Shown in pieces: positions 43,815-51,440 of a stretch of DNA of 64,000 bases. The DNA comes from Cryobacterium sp. Y82 (GTDB taxonomy: Bacteria; Actinomycetota; Actinomycetes; Actinomycetales; Microbacteriaceae): contig NZ_PJJJ01000034.1 in the NCBI RefSeq assembly GCF_002929495.1, positions 124,001-188,000 on the forward strand. Reading direction: 5' to 3'. Position numbers and translations under genes: made by a program. Each line of letters starts with the position of its first letter. Within the stretch, counting starts at the first letter, position 1. The notes under the pieces were generated by a model that saw nothing but the letters and a program-made list of their open reading frames with translations, was not told the DNA's origin and did no database searches.

Positions 43815-43973
43815 GTGATTCGTTTCACCCCTCAGGTTGAGTATCCCGTACATCGACCATGTATCGCGCTGCTAATTCGAGGGGGTAGACGAATCTGTCC
43901 AGAGCGAGTAGTTTTTTTCATCGACGAATCAGGGGTAATCCGCGGGGAGCGCGCCCGGCGTAGAGTTGGCTCC

Positions 43974-45386
43974 GTGCACTCACGGGCCATCATCCGCGAA
44001 CGCGGCAACACAACGAAGCGGCACCGGCTGCATCCGGCGCAGGTCGTCGTTTCCGGCTTCGCCCTGACCATTCTCGGCGGCACGGCGCTGTTGATGCTGC
44101 CGAACGCCCGGGTCGGGCCGGGCGGCGCATCGTTTCTGGAGGCCCTGTTCACCGCGACGAGCGCCGTGTGCGTCACCGGGCTGACCGTCGTCGATACGGC
44201 GGTGTACTGGACACCGTTTGGTCAGGTCGTAATTCTGCTGTTGATTCAAATCGGCGGGTTCGGCATCATGTCTTTCGCTTCGGTCGTCGGGCTCGCGATC
44301 GCCCGTAAGCTCTCCCTGCGCTCGCGCATCACGGCCGCCGCCGAAACCAAGAGCGTCGGTCTCGCAGACGTGAAAGGACTGGTGCTCGGCGTCGTGCGTA
44401 TCTCGCTCGCCATCGAGGTCACCGTGGCGATGCTGCTCGCGCTGCGCTTCATGTTCGGCTACGGCGAGCCCGTCGGCCGGGCCATCTGGCTGGGGGTGTT
44501 CCACTCGGTGTCGGGCTTCAACAATGCCGGCTTCGCCCTGTTCAGCGACAATCTCATGGGGTATGCAACGGATGCCTGGATCTGCCTGCCGATTGCCGCC
44601 GCGGTTATTCTTGGAGGCCTCGGCTTTCCGGTGATCGTGCAGCTGTGGCGGCAGCTGAGGCAACCGGGGCGGAATCCTCGGCACTGCTTACAGCGCGCAT
44701 GGTCGATTCGGACCTGGACTATGAATACCCGCATCGTGGTAGCCGGCACACTCGTGCTGCTCGTTCTCGGAACGGCATATATCACCGCCGTCGAATGGTC
44801 GAATCCGAATACGCTCGGCCCGCTGGATGGGCCGGGCAAACTACTGGCCGGATTCTTTCAAGCGGTGCAGACCCGCACCGCCGGTTTCAACAGCGTCGAC
44901 ATCGGCCAGCTCGACTCCGCCACCCTTCTCGGCATGGACATTCTGATGCTCATCGGTGGCGGTCCGGCCGGCACCGCCGGTGGCATCAAGATCACGACGT
45001 TCGCCGTGTTGTTCTTCATTATCTGGACCGAGGTGCGCGGCCAGGTTGCCGTCAACGTGTTCGGCAAGCGCCTATCCCGGGCGGTACACCGAGAGGCCAT
45101 CACGATCGCGCTACTGGCCGTCGGTGTCATCATCGCCGCGACGACAGCGTTGATGCTCATGACGGACATCTCTCTGGATGCCCTGTTGTTCGAGACGATC
45201 TCTGCTTTTGCGACGGTGGGACTATCGACCGGGATCACTGCGGGGCTGCCCTGGGGCGGGCAGGTCATCCTGATTCTGCTCATGTTCATCGGTCGTCTCG
45301 GCCCGATCACCTTCGCGTCGGCCATCGCCCTGCGCGAGCGCCACAACACCTACGAACTTCCCAAGGAAAGGCCGATCATTGGCTAA
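43974..45386 (+). CDS. ktrB: Potassium uptake channel subunit KtrB (TrkH family)
   Basis: 470 residues from GTG 43974. Four pore repeats with selectivity filters: TSAVCVTGLTVVD, HSVSGFNNAGFAL, QTRTAGFNSVDIG and ISAFATVGLSTGI, each with the critical Gly. Ktr-type length and lack of extra N-terminal helices separate it from TrkH. Moves K+ (with Na+) into the cell under control of KtrA. Overlaps ktrA by 8 bp. Confidence 0.95.
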   Translation: MHSRAIIRERGNTTKRHRLHPAQVVVSGFALTILGGTALLMLPNARVGPGGASFLEALFTATSAVCVTGLTVVDTAVYWTPFGQVVILLLIQIGGFGIMSFASVVGLAIARKLSLRSRITAAAETKSVGLADVKGLVLGVVRISLAIEVTVAMLLALRFMFGYGEPVGRAIWLGVFHSVSGFNNAGFALFSDNLMGYATDAWICLPIAAAVILGGLGFPVIVQLWRQLRQPGRNPRHCLQRAWSIRTWTMNTRIVVAGTLVLLVLGTAYITAVEWSNPNTLGPLDGPGKLLAGFFQAVQTRTAGFNSVDIGQLDSATLLGMDILMLIGGGPAGTAGGIKITTFAVLFFIIWTEVRGQVAVNVFGKRLSRAVHREAITIALLAVGVIIAATTALMLMTDISLDALLFETISAFATVGLSTGITAGLPWGGQVILILLMFIGRLGPITFASAIALRERHNTYELPKERPIIG

Positions 45387-46077
45387 ATATTCGTTGTTCG
45401 GGCGTAGCGACCCAGCGCGCCTCGCCGAAGCTGAATCGGTCGTCGTGATCGGTCTCGGCCGGTTTGGCAGCGCGCTCGCCCTTGAACTCATGAACAGTGG
45501 TACCGAGGTGCTCGGCATCGATGGGGACGAAGAGGTGGTGCAGATGCACAACCGGCTGCTCACTCATGTGGTGCGTGCCGACTCCACCAAGGAGGCAACG
45601 CTGCGGGAGCTGTCGGTGCCCGACTTCTCGAGCGTGGTCGTGGCGATCGGCGGCGATATTCAGGCGAACATCCTGACCGCTTCGCTGCTGCTGAAACTGG
45701 GCATCGCGAACATCTGGGCCAAAGCCGTCAGCGACCCGCACGGCGAAATTCTCACCCAGCTCGGCGTCAACCATGTCATCTACCCGGAGAAAGACATGGG
45801 GAAGCGGGTTGCCCACTTGGTGCGCGGCGCCATGCAGGACTACATCGAGATCGGCGAGAACTTCGCGCTGGTCAAAACGGCTCCGCCGCGCGCGCTCATC
45901 GGCGTCCCCCTCGGTCAGGCCAAGGTGCGTGCCCGCTACGGCATTACCGTCACCGCGTTTCACCGCCCCGGTGCCGGTTGGAGCTACACCTCGCTCGATA
46001 CCGTGATCGAAGACGGCGACATCATTCTCATCGCCGGAGAGTCGGCGCGGGTCGAAGAATACAGCCTGATGCGATGA
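45379..46077 (+). CDS. ktrA: Potassium uptake regulatory subunit KtrA (RCK)
   Basis: 232 residues from TTG 45379 (reads MAKYSLFGRSDPAR). RCK_N: VVVIGLGRFGSALALELM Rossmann loop with acidic end of strand 2 (VLGIDGDEEVV); RCK_C from about 155 (ALIGVPLGQAKVRARYGI, IIEDGDIILIAG-type). Binds ATP/ADP or NAD(H) and c-di-AMP in related species and gates KtrB. Part of ktrB-ktrA-SH3 operon. Confidence 0.95.
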   Translation: MAKYSLFGRSDPARLAEAESVVVIGLGRFGSALALELMNSGTEVLGIDGDEEVVQMHNRLLTHVVRADSTKEATLRELSVPDFSSVVVAIGGDIQANILTASLLLKLGIANIWAKAVSDPHGEILTQLGVNHVIYPEKDMGKRVAHLVRGAMQDYIEIGENFALVKTAPPRALIGVPLGQAKVRARYGITVTAFHRPGAGWSYTSLDTVIEDGDIILIAGESARVEEYSLMR

Positions 46078-46301
46078 GTTCCCCTTTCGCTTTTCTTGCG
46101 GATGCCCCGCTCGGCACCCGAGTCGTCGTGCGCACGCGCATCCCGGGTGGGTATACCGATGCGCTCGGGTTTCTGCGCGGCCGCAGCGCGGCATCCGTGT
46201 CGGTGGAGACCAAGCGGGGACTGGTTACGCTCGCGATGGCCGACGTTGTGGCCGCTAAGGCAGTGCCGCCGGCGCCACAGCCACGACCGCGACGGACCTA
46301 G
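46074..46301 (+). CDS. Small SH3-like domain protein (stand-alone version of a GNAT N-terminal domain)
   Basis: 75 residues from ATG 46074, overlapping the ktrA stop (ATGA). PLGTRVVVRTRIPGGYTDAL, SVSVETKRGLVTLAMADVVA and AAKAVPPAP match the SH3-like N-terminal domain of actinobacterial GNAT acetyltransferases of the Rv0428c type, but no acetyltransferase follows. Pro/Arg tail at the end. Function unknown; it overlaps the end of the convergent HTH gene by 4 bp. Confidence 0.72.
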   Translation: MSSPFAFLADAPLGTRVVVRTRIPGGYTDALGFLRGRSAASVSVETKRGLVTLAMADVVAAKAVPPAPQPRPRRT

Positions 46302-46975
46302 CTCGGGTCTTGGGGAGCGGCATCCCAGTCACTGCCGAGGTTGACGACGCAGAGGTGCGGGCCGACGAAGGGGCGCAGTTCTACCGCGCTGTCGTCGTGG
46401 CCGAGCGTGCGCGCCACCCGCTGGATGAGCCCGAGGTGTACGGCGCAGACCACGCCCGGGTTTTCTCGGGCGGCCTCGCGAAACGGACAGGCCGTGAGCG
46501 CGATCGATTGCTGGGCCGCATCGAGTTCGGGGGCGAATTCGAGCTGGTCGAGGAGCTCGACCAGCGGGGCGGGGCCCGCTCCAGTCGAAGCTGCGAGGCC
46601 ACCGGTGAAGGCCTCCGACCACTTCTCGCCGGCCCGGATAGCCCGGGCCCGGCCGCCGTCGTCGTCCTCGGCGAGCACTCCGGCGAGGGCATGGCCGAGC
46701 TGATCGCGGGTGTCACCGCGAGCAGCCGTGACGGCGGTGAAGCGGATGCGTGGCCGACCGCGCTGGCCGGACCGTACGGGTTCTCGTTCGATGAGCCGCG
46801 CGGCCAGGAGCTGGTCGAGGTGGAACCGGGCAGTGGTGACGTGCAGATTCATCCGGTCGGCAACGGCAGCCGCATCAAGCGGTTCACTGGAAGCGGCCAG
46901 AAACTCGAGCACGCTGCGCCGGACCGGCGATGCCAGCGCGGCATGCCAGGCGGGGGTGCGTTCTTCGGAGTTCAC
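46298..46975 (-). CDS. HTH regulator with C-terminal Cys/His cluster (SufR-like), paralogue A
   Basis: 225 residues. N-terminal winged helix (HAALASPVRRSVLEFLAASS, DRMNLHVTTARFHLDQLLAA, GRPRIRFTA) and C-terminal sensor part with ACPFREAARENPGVVCAVHLG and PHLCVVNLG. The Cys-x13-Cys-...-Cys arrangement and nearby His resemble SufR-type Fe-S repressors, but with fewer Cys, so the cofactor is uncertain. Its nearest relative in the window is the regulator upstream of narG (50570). Confidence 0.8.
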   Translation of the reverse strand: MNSEERTPAWHAALASPVRRSVLEFLAASSEPLDAAAVADRMNLHVTTARFHLDQLLAARLIEREPVRSGQRGRPRIRFTAVTAARGDTRDQLGHALAGVLAEDDDGGRARAIRAGEKWSEAFTGGLAASTGAGPAPLVELLDQLEFAPELDAAQQSIALTACPFREAARENPGVVCAVHLGLIQRVARTLGHDDSAVELRPFVGPHLCVVNLGSDWDAAPQDPS

Positions 46976-47037
46976 CCTATGAGACTAACCCGGATTTGTG
47001 AGCAGTCGCATACTTTTAATCCCGCAGGGCGGGCAGG

Positions 47038-48300
47038 CTAGATGACGATGCGCAGCGGCTCTTCGAGCAGGGTGGTGAGATCGCGAAGGAACGCTGCGGC
47101 GACGGCACCGTCGAGTACTCGATGGTCAACGGTCAGGGTGATCTTCACCGTCGGCACCGTCACGAGAACGCCGTCCCGCACTGCGGGTACGTCGCTCGCC
47201 GCGCCGATTGCCAGGATACCGGCTTCTGGCGGGTTCAACACGGCGGTGAAGGAGTCGATGCCGAACATGCCGAGGTTGCTGATGGTGAAGGTTCCCCCCG
47301 ACATCTGCGCGAGGGACAGACTGCCGGTGCGGGCGAGACCGGCCAGGGCGCGGGTTTCGGTGGCGATGGCGCCGAGCGACTTCTGGTCGGCATCGGTGAC
47401 GACGGGAACAAGCAGACCGTCATCGGTCGCGACGGCGACGCCGACGTTGACATGGTTGTGGCGCAGGATGACGCCGTCGCCCCAGGACGCGTTGACTTCC
47501 GGGTGCGCGCGCAGCGCGACCGCACTGGCGCGCACGAACAGGTCGTTCAGGCTGACCTTGGTGCCGAGCGCGGCGAGCGACTCGTTGACGTCGGCGCGGA
47601 AAGCGACGAGGCGTTCAACGTTGACGACGCTGGTGAGGAAGAAGTGCGGAACGGCCTGGCTCTCGGTGAGCCGGCGGGCCGTGACGGCGCGAATGCGGCT
47701 GACGGGCACGGAGACGGAGTCGGTCGAAACGGCGGCCGGTGCGGGCTGGGCCGGCGCTGCGGCCCGAGGCGCTGTCGAGGCAGCGGATGCTGTGGCCTCC
47801 TGGGCTACGATTGCCCGGTCGACGTCGGTGCGGGTGATGCGGCCCTGCGGCCCGGTGCCGACGATGGCGTGCAGGTCGATACCGTGCTCGCGGCCGATTT
47901 TGCGGGCCAGCGGCGAGGTGCGCAGTTCACCCGTCTGGGTTGCCGTGGGCGTGGGGGCATCCGTCGGGGGTGTTGCTGTGGGAGTCGCTGCGGGAGTCGC
48001 TGCGGGTGTTGTTGGGACAGCCACAGGGGCCGCTGCCGGAGCTGCGCCTTCAGCGACGATGTTGCTGCCGTCTCCGATGCGCGCGACCGGTGCACCGATC
48101 GGTACGAGTTCCCCGGCCACGACGAGCAACTGCTCAAGAATGCCGTTGTCGAAGGCTTCGAGGTCCATCGTGGCCTTGTCGGTTTCGATTTCGGCGAGTA
48201 CGTCGCCCTTGTGAATCTCGTCGCCGACCTGCTTCATCCAGCGACTGAGTTCGCCCTCCTCCATGGTGTCGGAGAGACGGGGCATAATGACGTCGGGCAT
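47038..48300 (-). CDS. Dihydrolipoamide acyltransferase (E2) of a 2-oxoacid dehydrogenase complex
   Basis: 420 residues. One lipoyl domain (lipoylated Lys in IETDKATMDLEAF, about 43), Ala/Pro/Thr-rich linker, peripheral-subunit-binding domain (TSPLARKIGREHGIDLHAIV and GPQGRITRTDV), second linker and catalytic domain with LTVDHRVLDGAVAA (HxxxDG). It transfers the acyl group from E1 to CoA. Third gene of the E1a-E1b-E2 operon; no E3 in the window. Substrate could be pyruvate, acetoin or a branched-chain oxoacid. Confidence 0.93.
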   Translation of the reverse strand: MPDVIMPRLSDTMEEGELSRWMKQVGDEIHKGDVLAEIETDKATMDLEAFDNGILEQLLVVAGELVPIGAPVARIGDGSNIVAEGAAPAAAPVAVPTTPAATPAATPTATPPTDAPTPTATQTGELRTSPLARKIGREHGIDLHAIVGTGPQGRITRTDVDRAIVAQEATASAASTAPRAAAPAQPAPAAVSTDSVSVPVSRIRAVTARRLTESQAVPHFFLTSVVNVERLVAFRADVNESLAALGTKVSLNDLFVRASAVALRAHPEVNASWGDGVILRHNHVNVGVAVATDDGLLVPVVTDADQKSLGAIATETRALAGLARTGSLSLAQMSGGTFTISNLGMFGIDSFTAVLNPPEAGILAIGAASDVPAVRDGVLVTVPTVKITLTVDHRVLDGAVAAAFLRDLTTLLEEPLRIVI

Positions 48301-48309
48301 GGCCGGCTC

Positions 48310-49344
48310 CTAGTTGTCGTTCGGGGTAGATGAAATATTGAGTACCTCGCGCACGACCTTGGCGAGGTCGGCGGCGCTGGGCAGGGCGGCCTTCTCGAGG
48401 GATTTTGCGTAGGGGAGCGGCACCTCGGCGGCGGCGACGCGACGCACCGGGGCGTCGAGAAAGTCGAAGACTCCCTCGCCGATGGTCGCCGAGATCTCGG
48501 CGCCGATGCCGTAGCTGAGCCAGTCATCTTCGAAGACGACAGCGTGGCCGGTCTTCTTCACCGAGGCGCAGATGGTGTCGCGGTCGAGCGGCCGCAGGCT
48601 GCGGAGGTCGACAACCTCGATCGACAGGCCCTCGGCTTCGAGCTGGCGAGCCACCTCGAGGGCGGTCGTGGTGCCGCGCGAGTAGCTCACGATGGTGAGG
48701 TCGGTGCCGGTCTTGACGACAGCGGCCTTGCCGATCTCGGCGATCTGCTCGCCGTCGGGAACTTCACCCTTGGCGCTATAGAGCGAAAGGTTCTCTAAGA
48801 AGATCACCGGGTCGTCGTCGCGAATGGCAGCGGTGAGGAGCGCCTTGGCGTCGGCCGGGGTCGACGGGGCGACCACCTTGAGTCCCGGAATGTGCGCGTA
48901 CCAGACCTCGAGGTTCTGCGAGTGGGTCGCGGCAAGCTGCTGCCCACCGCCACCGGGCATGCGGATGACCAGTGGAATGGAGACCTGGCCGGCAAACATC
49001 GACCGCATCTTGGCCGCGTGGTTCACGATCTGGTCGATCGCGATGAGGCTGAAGTTGATGGTCATGATCTCGACCACTGGGCGCATGCCGAGCATCGCGG
49101 CCCCGAGGGCTGCGCCCACGAAACCTTCTTCGGCGATCGGGGCGTCGAGCACGCGATCGGGTCCAAAATCTTCGAGCAGTCCGGCAGTGATCTTATACGA
49201 CCCCTCGAAAATGCCGATCTCTTCACCGATGAGGAAGACCTTGTCGTCACGTTCAAGCTCGGCGCGCAAAGTTTCGTTGAGCGCCTGGCGGTAGGTGATC
49301 GTGCGGGTGGTGGCTACTTCGGTGTTCACGATTTCAGTCATCAC
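48310..49344 (-). CDS. 2-oxoacid dehydrogenase E1 component, beta subunit
   Basis: 344 residues. GEEIGIFEGSYKITAGLLEDFG, TPIAEEGFVGAALGAAMLG-like region (DAPIAEEGF), RMPGGGGQQLAATHSQNLEV and VDLRSLRPLDRDTI are signature blocks of E1-beta (PDH/acetoin type). With E1-alpha it forms the thiamine-diphosphate decarboxylase. Starts within the E1-alpha stop (ATGA overlap) and is 9 bp upstream of E2. Confidence 0.93.
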   Translation of the reverse strand: MMTEIVNTEVATTRTITYRQALNETLRAELERDDKVFLIGEEIGIFEGSYKITAGLLEDFGPDRVLDAPIAEEGFVGAALGAAMLGMRPVVEIMTINFSLIAIDQIVNHAAKMRSMFAGQVSIPLVIRMPGGGGQQLAATHSQNLEVWYAHIPGLKVVAPSTPADAKALLTAAIRDDDPVIFLENLSLYSAKGEVPDGEQIAEIGKAAVVKTGTDLTIVSYSRGTTTALEVARQLEAEGLSIEVVDLRSLRPLDRDTICASVKKTGHAVVFEDDWLSYGIGAEISATIGEGVFDFLDAPVRRVAAAEVPLPYAKSLEKAALPSAADLAKVVREVLNISSTPNDN

Positions 49345-50417
49345 AGTGCGTCCATAACGGGTTCTCCGGGCAAAGCGGCGGGCATATTTGCCACCGCCGT
49401 CGCGTATACATATTTGAACAGGTCATCAACGTCGGGCTCTGGGCTCTCGTCGGCGAAAACGACCGCCTCGGAGACCCGCACGTCGGCGGCCTCGTCGATG
49501 GCGGCGGCATCCGTTTCGCTGAACACGCCGGCGGCGATCAGCTTGGCGCGAAAGCTCGGTACCGGGTCGGACTGCTGGGCGATGGTCGTGTCTTCGCTCG
49601 AGCGGTAGCGGGCCGGGTCGACCACGGAGTGGCCGCGTAACCGGTAGCACATGACCTCGAGCAGCACCGGCTGGCGCGACTCGCGGGCCTGCCGGAGTGC
49701 ATCGCGGGCGGCGTCGCGCACGGCAAGAACGTCGTCGCCGTCGACCCGCACGCCGGGCATGCGGTACGACGCGGCGCGCTTGTACAGTTCCGGTTCAGCG
49801 GATGCTTTCTCGACGGTTGTTCCCATGCCGAGGCCGTTGTTGACGATCACGTAGACAATCGGAAGTTTCCACAGCCCGGCCAGGTTGAGCGATTCGTGGA
49901 ACGCGCCAATGTTGGTGGTGCCGTCACCGAGCAGGCACATCACGGCCGCAGCGTCGGGGCCAGCCACTTCCTGATTTTTCAAAGCGAGCGCGGCGCCGGT
50001 CGCCGGGGGAATTTGCCCGCCGACGATGCCATAGCCGCCGAGCAGGCGCGTTTCAGCGTCGAACAGGTGCATCGAGCCGCCGCGTCCGCCCGAGACGCCG
50101 GTGACTTTACCGAACAGTTCGGCCATGACCCGATCGGGCGACAACCCGCGCAGCAGCGCATAGCCGTGGTCGCGATAGCCGGTGAACAGATAATCACGGG
50201 CCTCGATAGCGGCCATCAGGCCGACCACCGTGGCTTCTTCGCCAAGGTTCAAGTGGCAGTAGCCGCCGACCTTGGCCCGGGCATACATCTCGCTGGAGCG
50301 CAACTCGAAGGCTCGTACCAACGACATCTTTTCGTAATAGTCACGCAGAGTGTCGGCGGGTTCTCCGCCCGTGGACTCGACTGCTGACTCCGGTCGCGTG
50401 CGGGCTTTTGCCGCCAT
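49341..50417 (-). CDS. 2-oxoacid dehydrogenase E1 component, alpha subunit
   Basis: 358 residues from ATG 50417 (AGGAAG 10 nt upstream); a TTG at 50450 would add 11 residues. The thiamine diphosphate motif is GDGTTNIGAFHESLNLAGLW ... VNN, and GGRGGSMHLFDA and YRLRGHSVVDPARYRS (phosphorylation-loop region) are PDH E1-alpha/acetoin dehydrogenase features. First gene of the operon and divergent from the HTH regulator that precedes narG, so both may share control. Confidence 0.93.
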   Translation of the reverse strand: MAAKARTRPESAVESTGGEPADTLRDYYEKMSLVRAFELRSSEMYARAKVGGYCHLNLGEEATVVGLMAAIEARDYLFTGYRDHGYALLRGLSPDRVMAELFGKVTGVSGGRGGSMHLFDAETRLLGGYGIVGGQIPPATGAALALKNQEVAGPDAAAVMCLLGDGTTNIGAFHESLNLAGLWKLPIVYVIVNNGLGMGTTVEKASAEPELYKRAASYRMPGVRVDGDDVLAVRDAARDALRQARESRQPVLLEVMCYRLRGHSVVDPARYRSSEDTTIAQQSDPVPSFRAKLIAAGVFSETDAAAIDEAADVRVSEAVVFADESPEPDVDDLFKYVYATAVANMPAALPGEPVMDAL

Positions 50418-50569
50418 GTGATCCCACTTCCTGCGTGCTTCGTTTGACAAGACTAATACCGTGTGCTGAATATTTTCTTTTCTGACCGTGCAGCGGAAGG
50501 ATCTGCGGGGAGAGAGCGAGAAACTGACCGATTCTGCTGCCGCTCAGCATGAGAGCCCATAATAGAGTC

Positions 50570-51295
50570 ATGGCCGCCCAACCCCCGAGTTACAAAACGC
50601 TCGCCAGTCTGAGCCGCATGAACCTGCTCTACCAGTTGCAAAGCCGCGGAACGATGACCGTGAACGACCTCGCCGAAGCCGCCGGCCTGCACCACAACAC
50701 GGCCCGCGAACACCTCGACCGCCTGATCAACGAAGGTTTCGTAACCTGCGCGCCCGAGACGCGCGACAGCAAGGGTCGTCCCAAGATGCTGTACAGCGCA
50801 GCGGACGGAGCCAGCACCGAGCTGGGGTCGATTCGCAGCCGAAAGATCGAGGCGGCACAGGAGCGTGCCGACCAGCTGCGACGGATGCTGCCGCTGCTGC
50901 CCGCCGGGCAGAGGCTGGCTGGCTGCTCCGGTTCGGCTGCGCAACGGCAGCTCGATGCGCTCGACGACCACCTCGACCAGGCCGGCTTCGACGCCAGCAT
51001 CGCCGCGAACCGCGAACAACTCAACCTGCATGACTGCCCATACTCCGAGATGGTCAAGGAACACCCCGAGGTCTGCGGCGTGCACTATCGCTTGATTCAG
51101 GGAGTGCTCGAGCAGGCCGACGGCCCGCTACGAGCCGTGGGCCTGAACCTTATCGACGCCCCGCACCTGTGCGTGATCGACGTGGTAGCCATGTCCGCTC
51201 CAGCCGACGACGTGCCTGCTGGGCGCGCTCAGGGCATAACTCCTGCAATTTCTGCGGCATCGCGCGCTCAACCCCGGAATCGCGCGACACACTAA
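50570..51295 (+). CDS. HTH regulator with Cys/His cluster (SufR-like), paralogue B, upstream of narGHJI
   Basis: 241 residues from ATG 50570 (an ATG at 50549 is an alternative; there is no clear ribosome site, so a leaderless mRNA is possible). HTH: LASLSRMNLLYQLQSRGTMT, LAEAAGLHHNTAREHLDRL, GRPKMLYSA. Sensor part: HDCPYSEMVKEHPEVCGVH and APHLCVIDVV give Cys156, Cys169, His172 and Cys201 as candidate Fe-S ligands. Position between the divergent E1a operon and narG suggests redox control of nitrate respiration. The last 22 residues (from QGITPAI) are encoded by the inserted 90-bp repeat. Confidence 0.82.
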   Translation: MAAQPPSYKTLASLSRMNLLYQLQSRGTMTVNDLAEAAGLHHNTAREHLDRLINEGFVTCAPETRDSKGRPKMLYSAADGASTELGSIRSRKIEAAQERADQLRRMLPLLPAGQRLAGCSGSAAQRQLDALDDHLDQAGFDASIAANREQLNLHDCPYSEMVKEHPEVCGVHYRLIQGVLEQADGPLRAVGLNLIDAPHLCVIDVVAMSAPADDVPAGRAQGITPAISAASRAQPRNRATH

Positions 51296-51324
51296 CTGGC
51301 GGCTCGCGATTTGCAGGAGTTATG
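51235..51324. repeat. 90-bp inverted-repeat element, copy 2
   Basis: Left arm CATAACTCCTGCAAT (51235-51249), right arm TTGCAGGAGTTATG (51311-51324). Same ends and same 90-bp length as copy 1 at 12908-12997. It covers the 3' end of the preceding HTH gene, which supplies its stop codon (51293-51295) inside the element. Confidence 0.85.
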
Positions 51325-51400
51325 CGCCCGGGCAAAACATTATTAACGGCATTTCGCGGTTGTAGCCCTTTTGCCCAGCGGCAAAGCTTATTTCGAGGGT

Positions 51401-51419
51401 GAGTGCCGCAGCGGCACTC
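51401..51419. promoter_or_regulatory. Palindrome in the narG leader
   Basis: GAGTGCCGC-A-GCGGCACTC, a perfect 9-bp inverted repeat around one base, 22-40 bp before the narG GTG. As DNA it could be an operator; as RNA the one-base centre would open into a small loop close to the ribosome site (AAGGGA at 51430-51435). A candidate target for the adjacent HTH regulator. Confidence 0.6.
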
Positions 51420-51440
51420 CCCGGCAGGTAAGGGACAGCC

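Noticed and set aside
43143-43973. 277-codon N-terminal extension of ktrB
   Set aside because: The extension reads through the antisense of the PH-like gene and has no helices; KtrB starts correctly at the GTG 43974.
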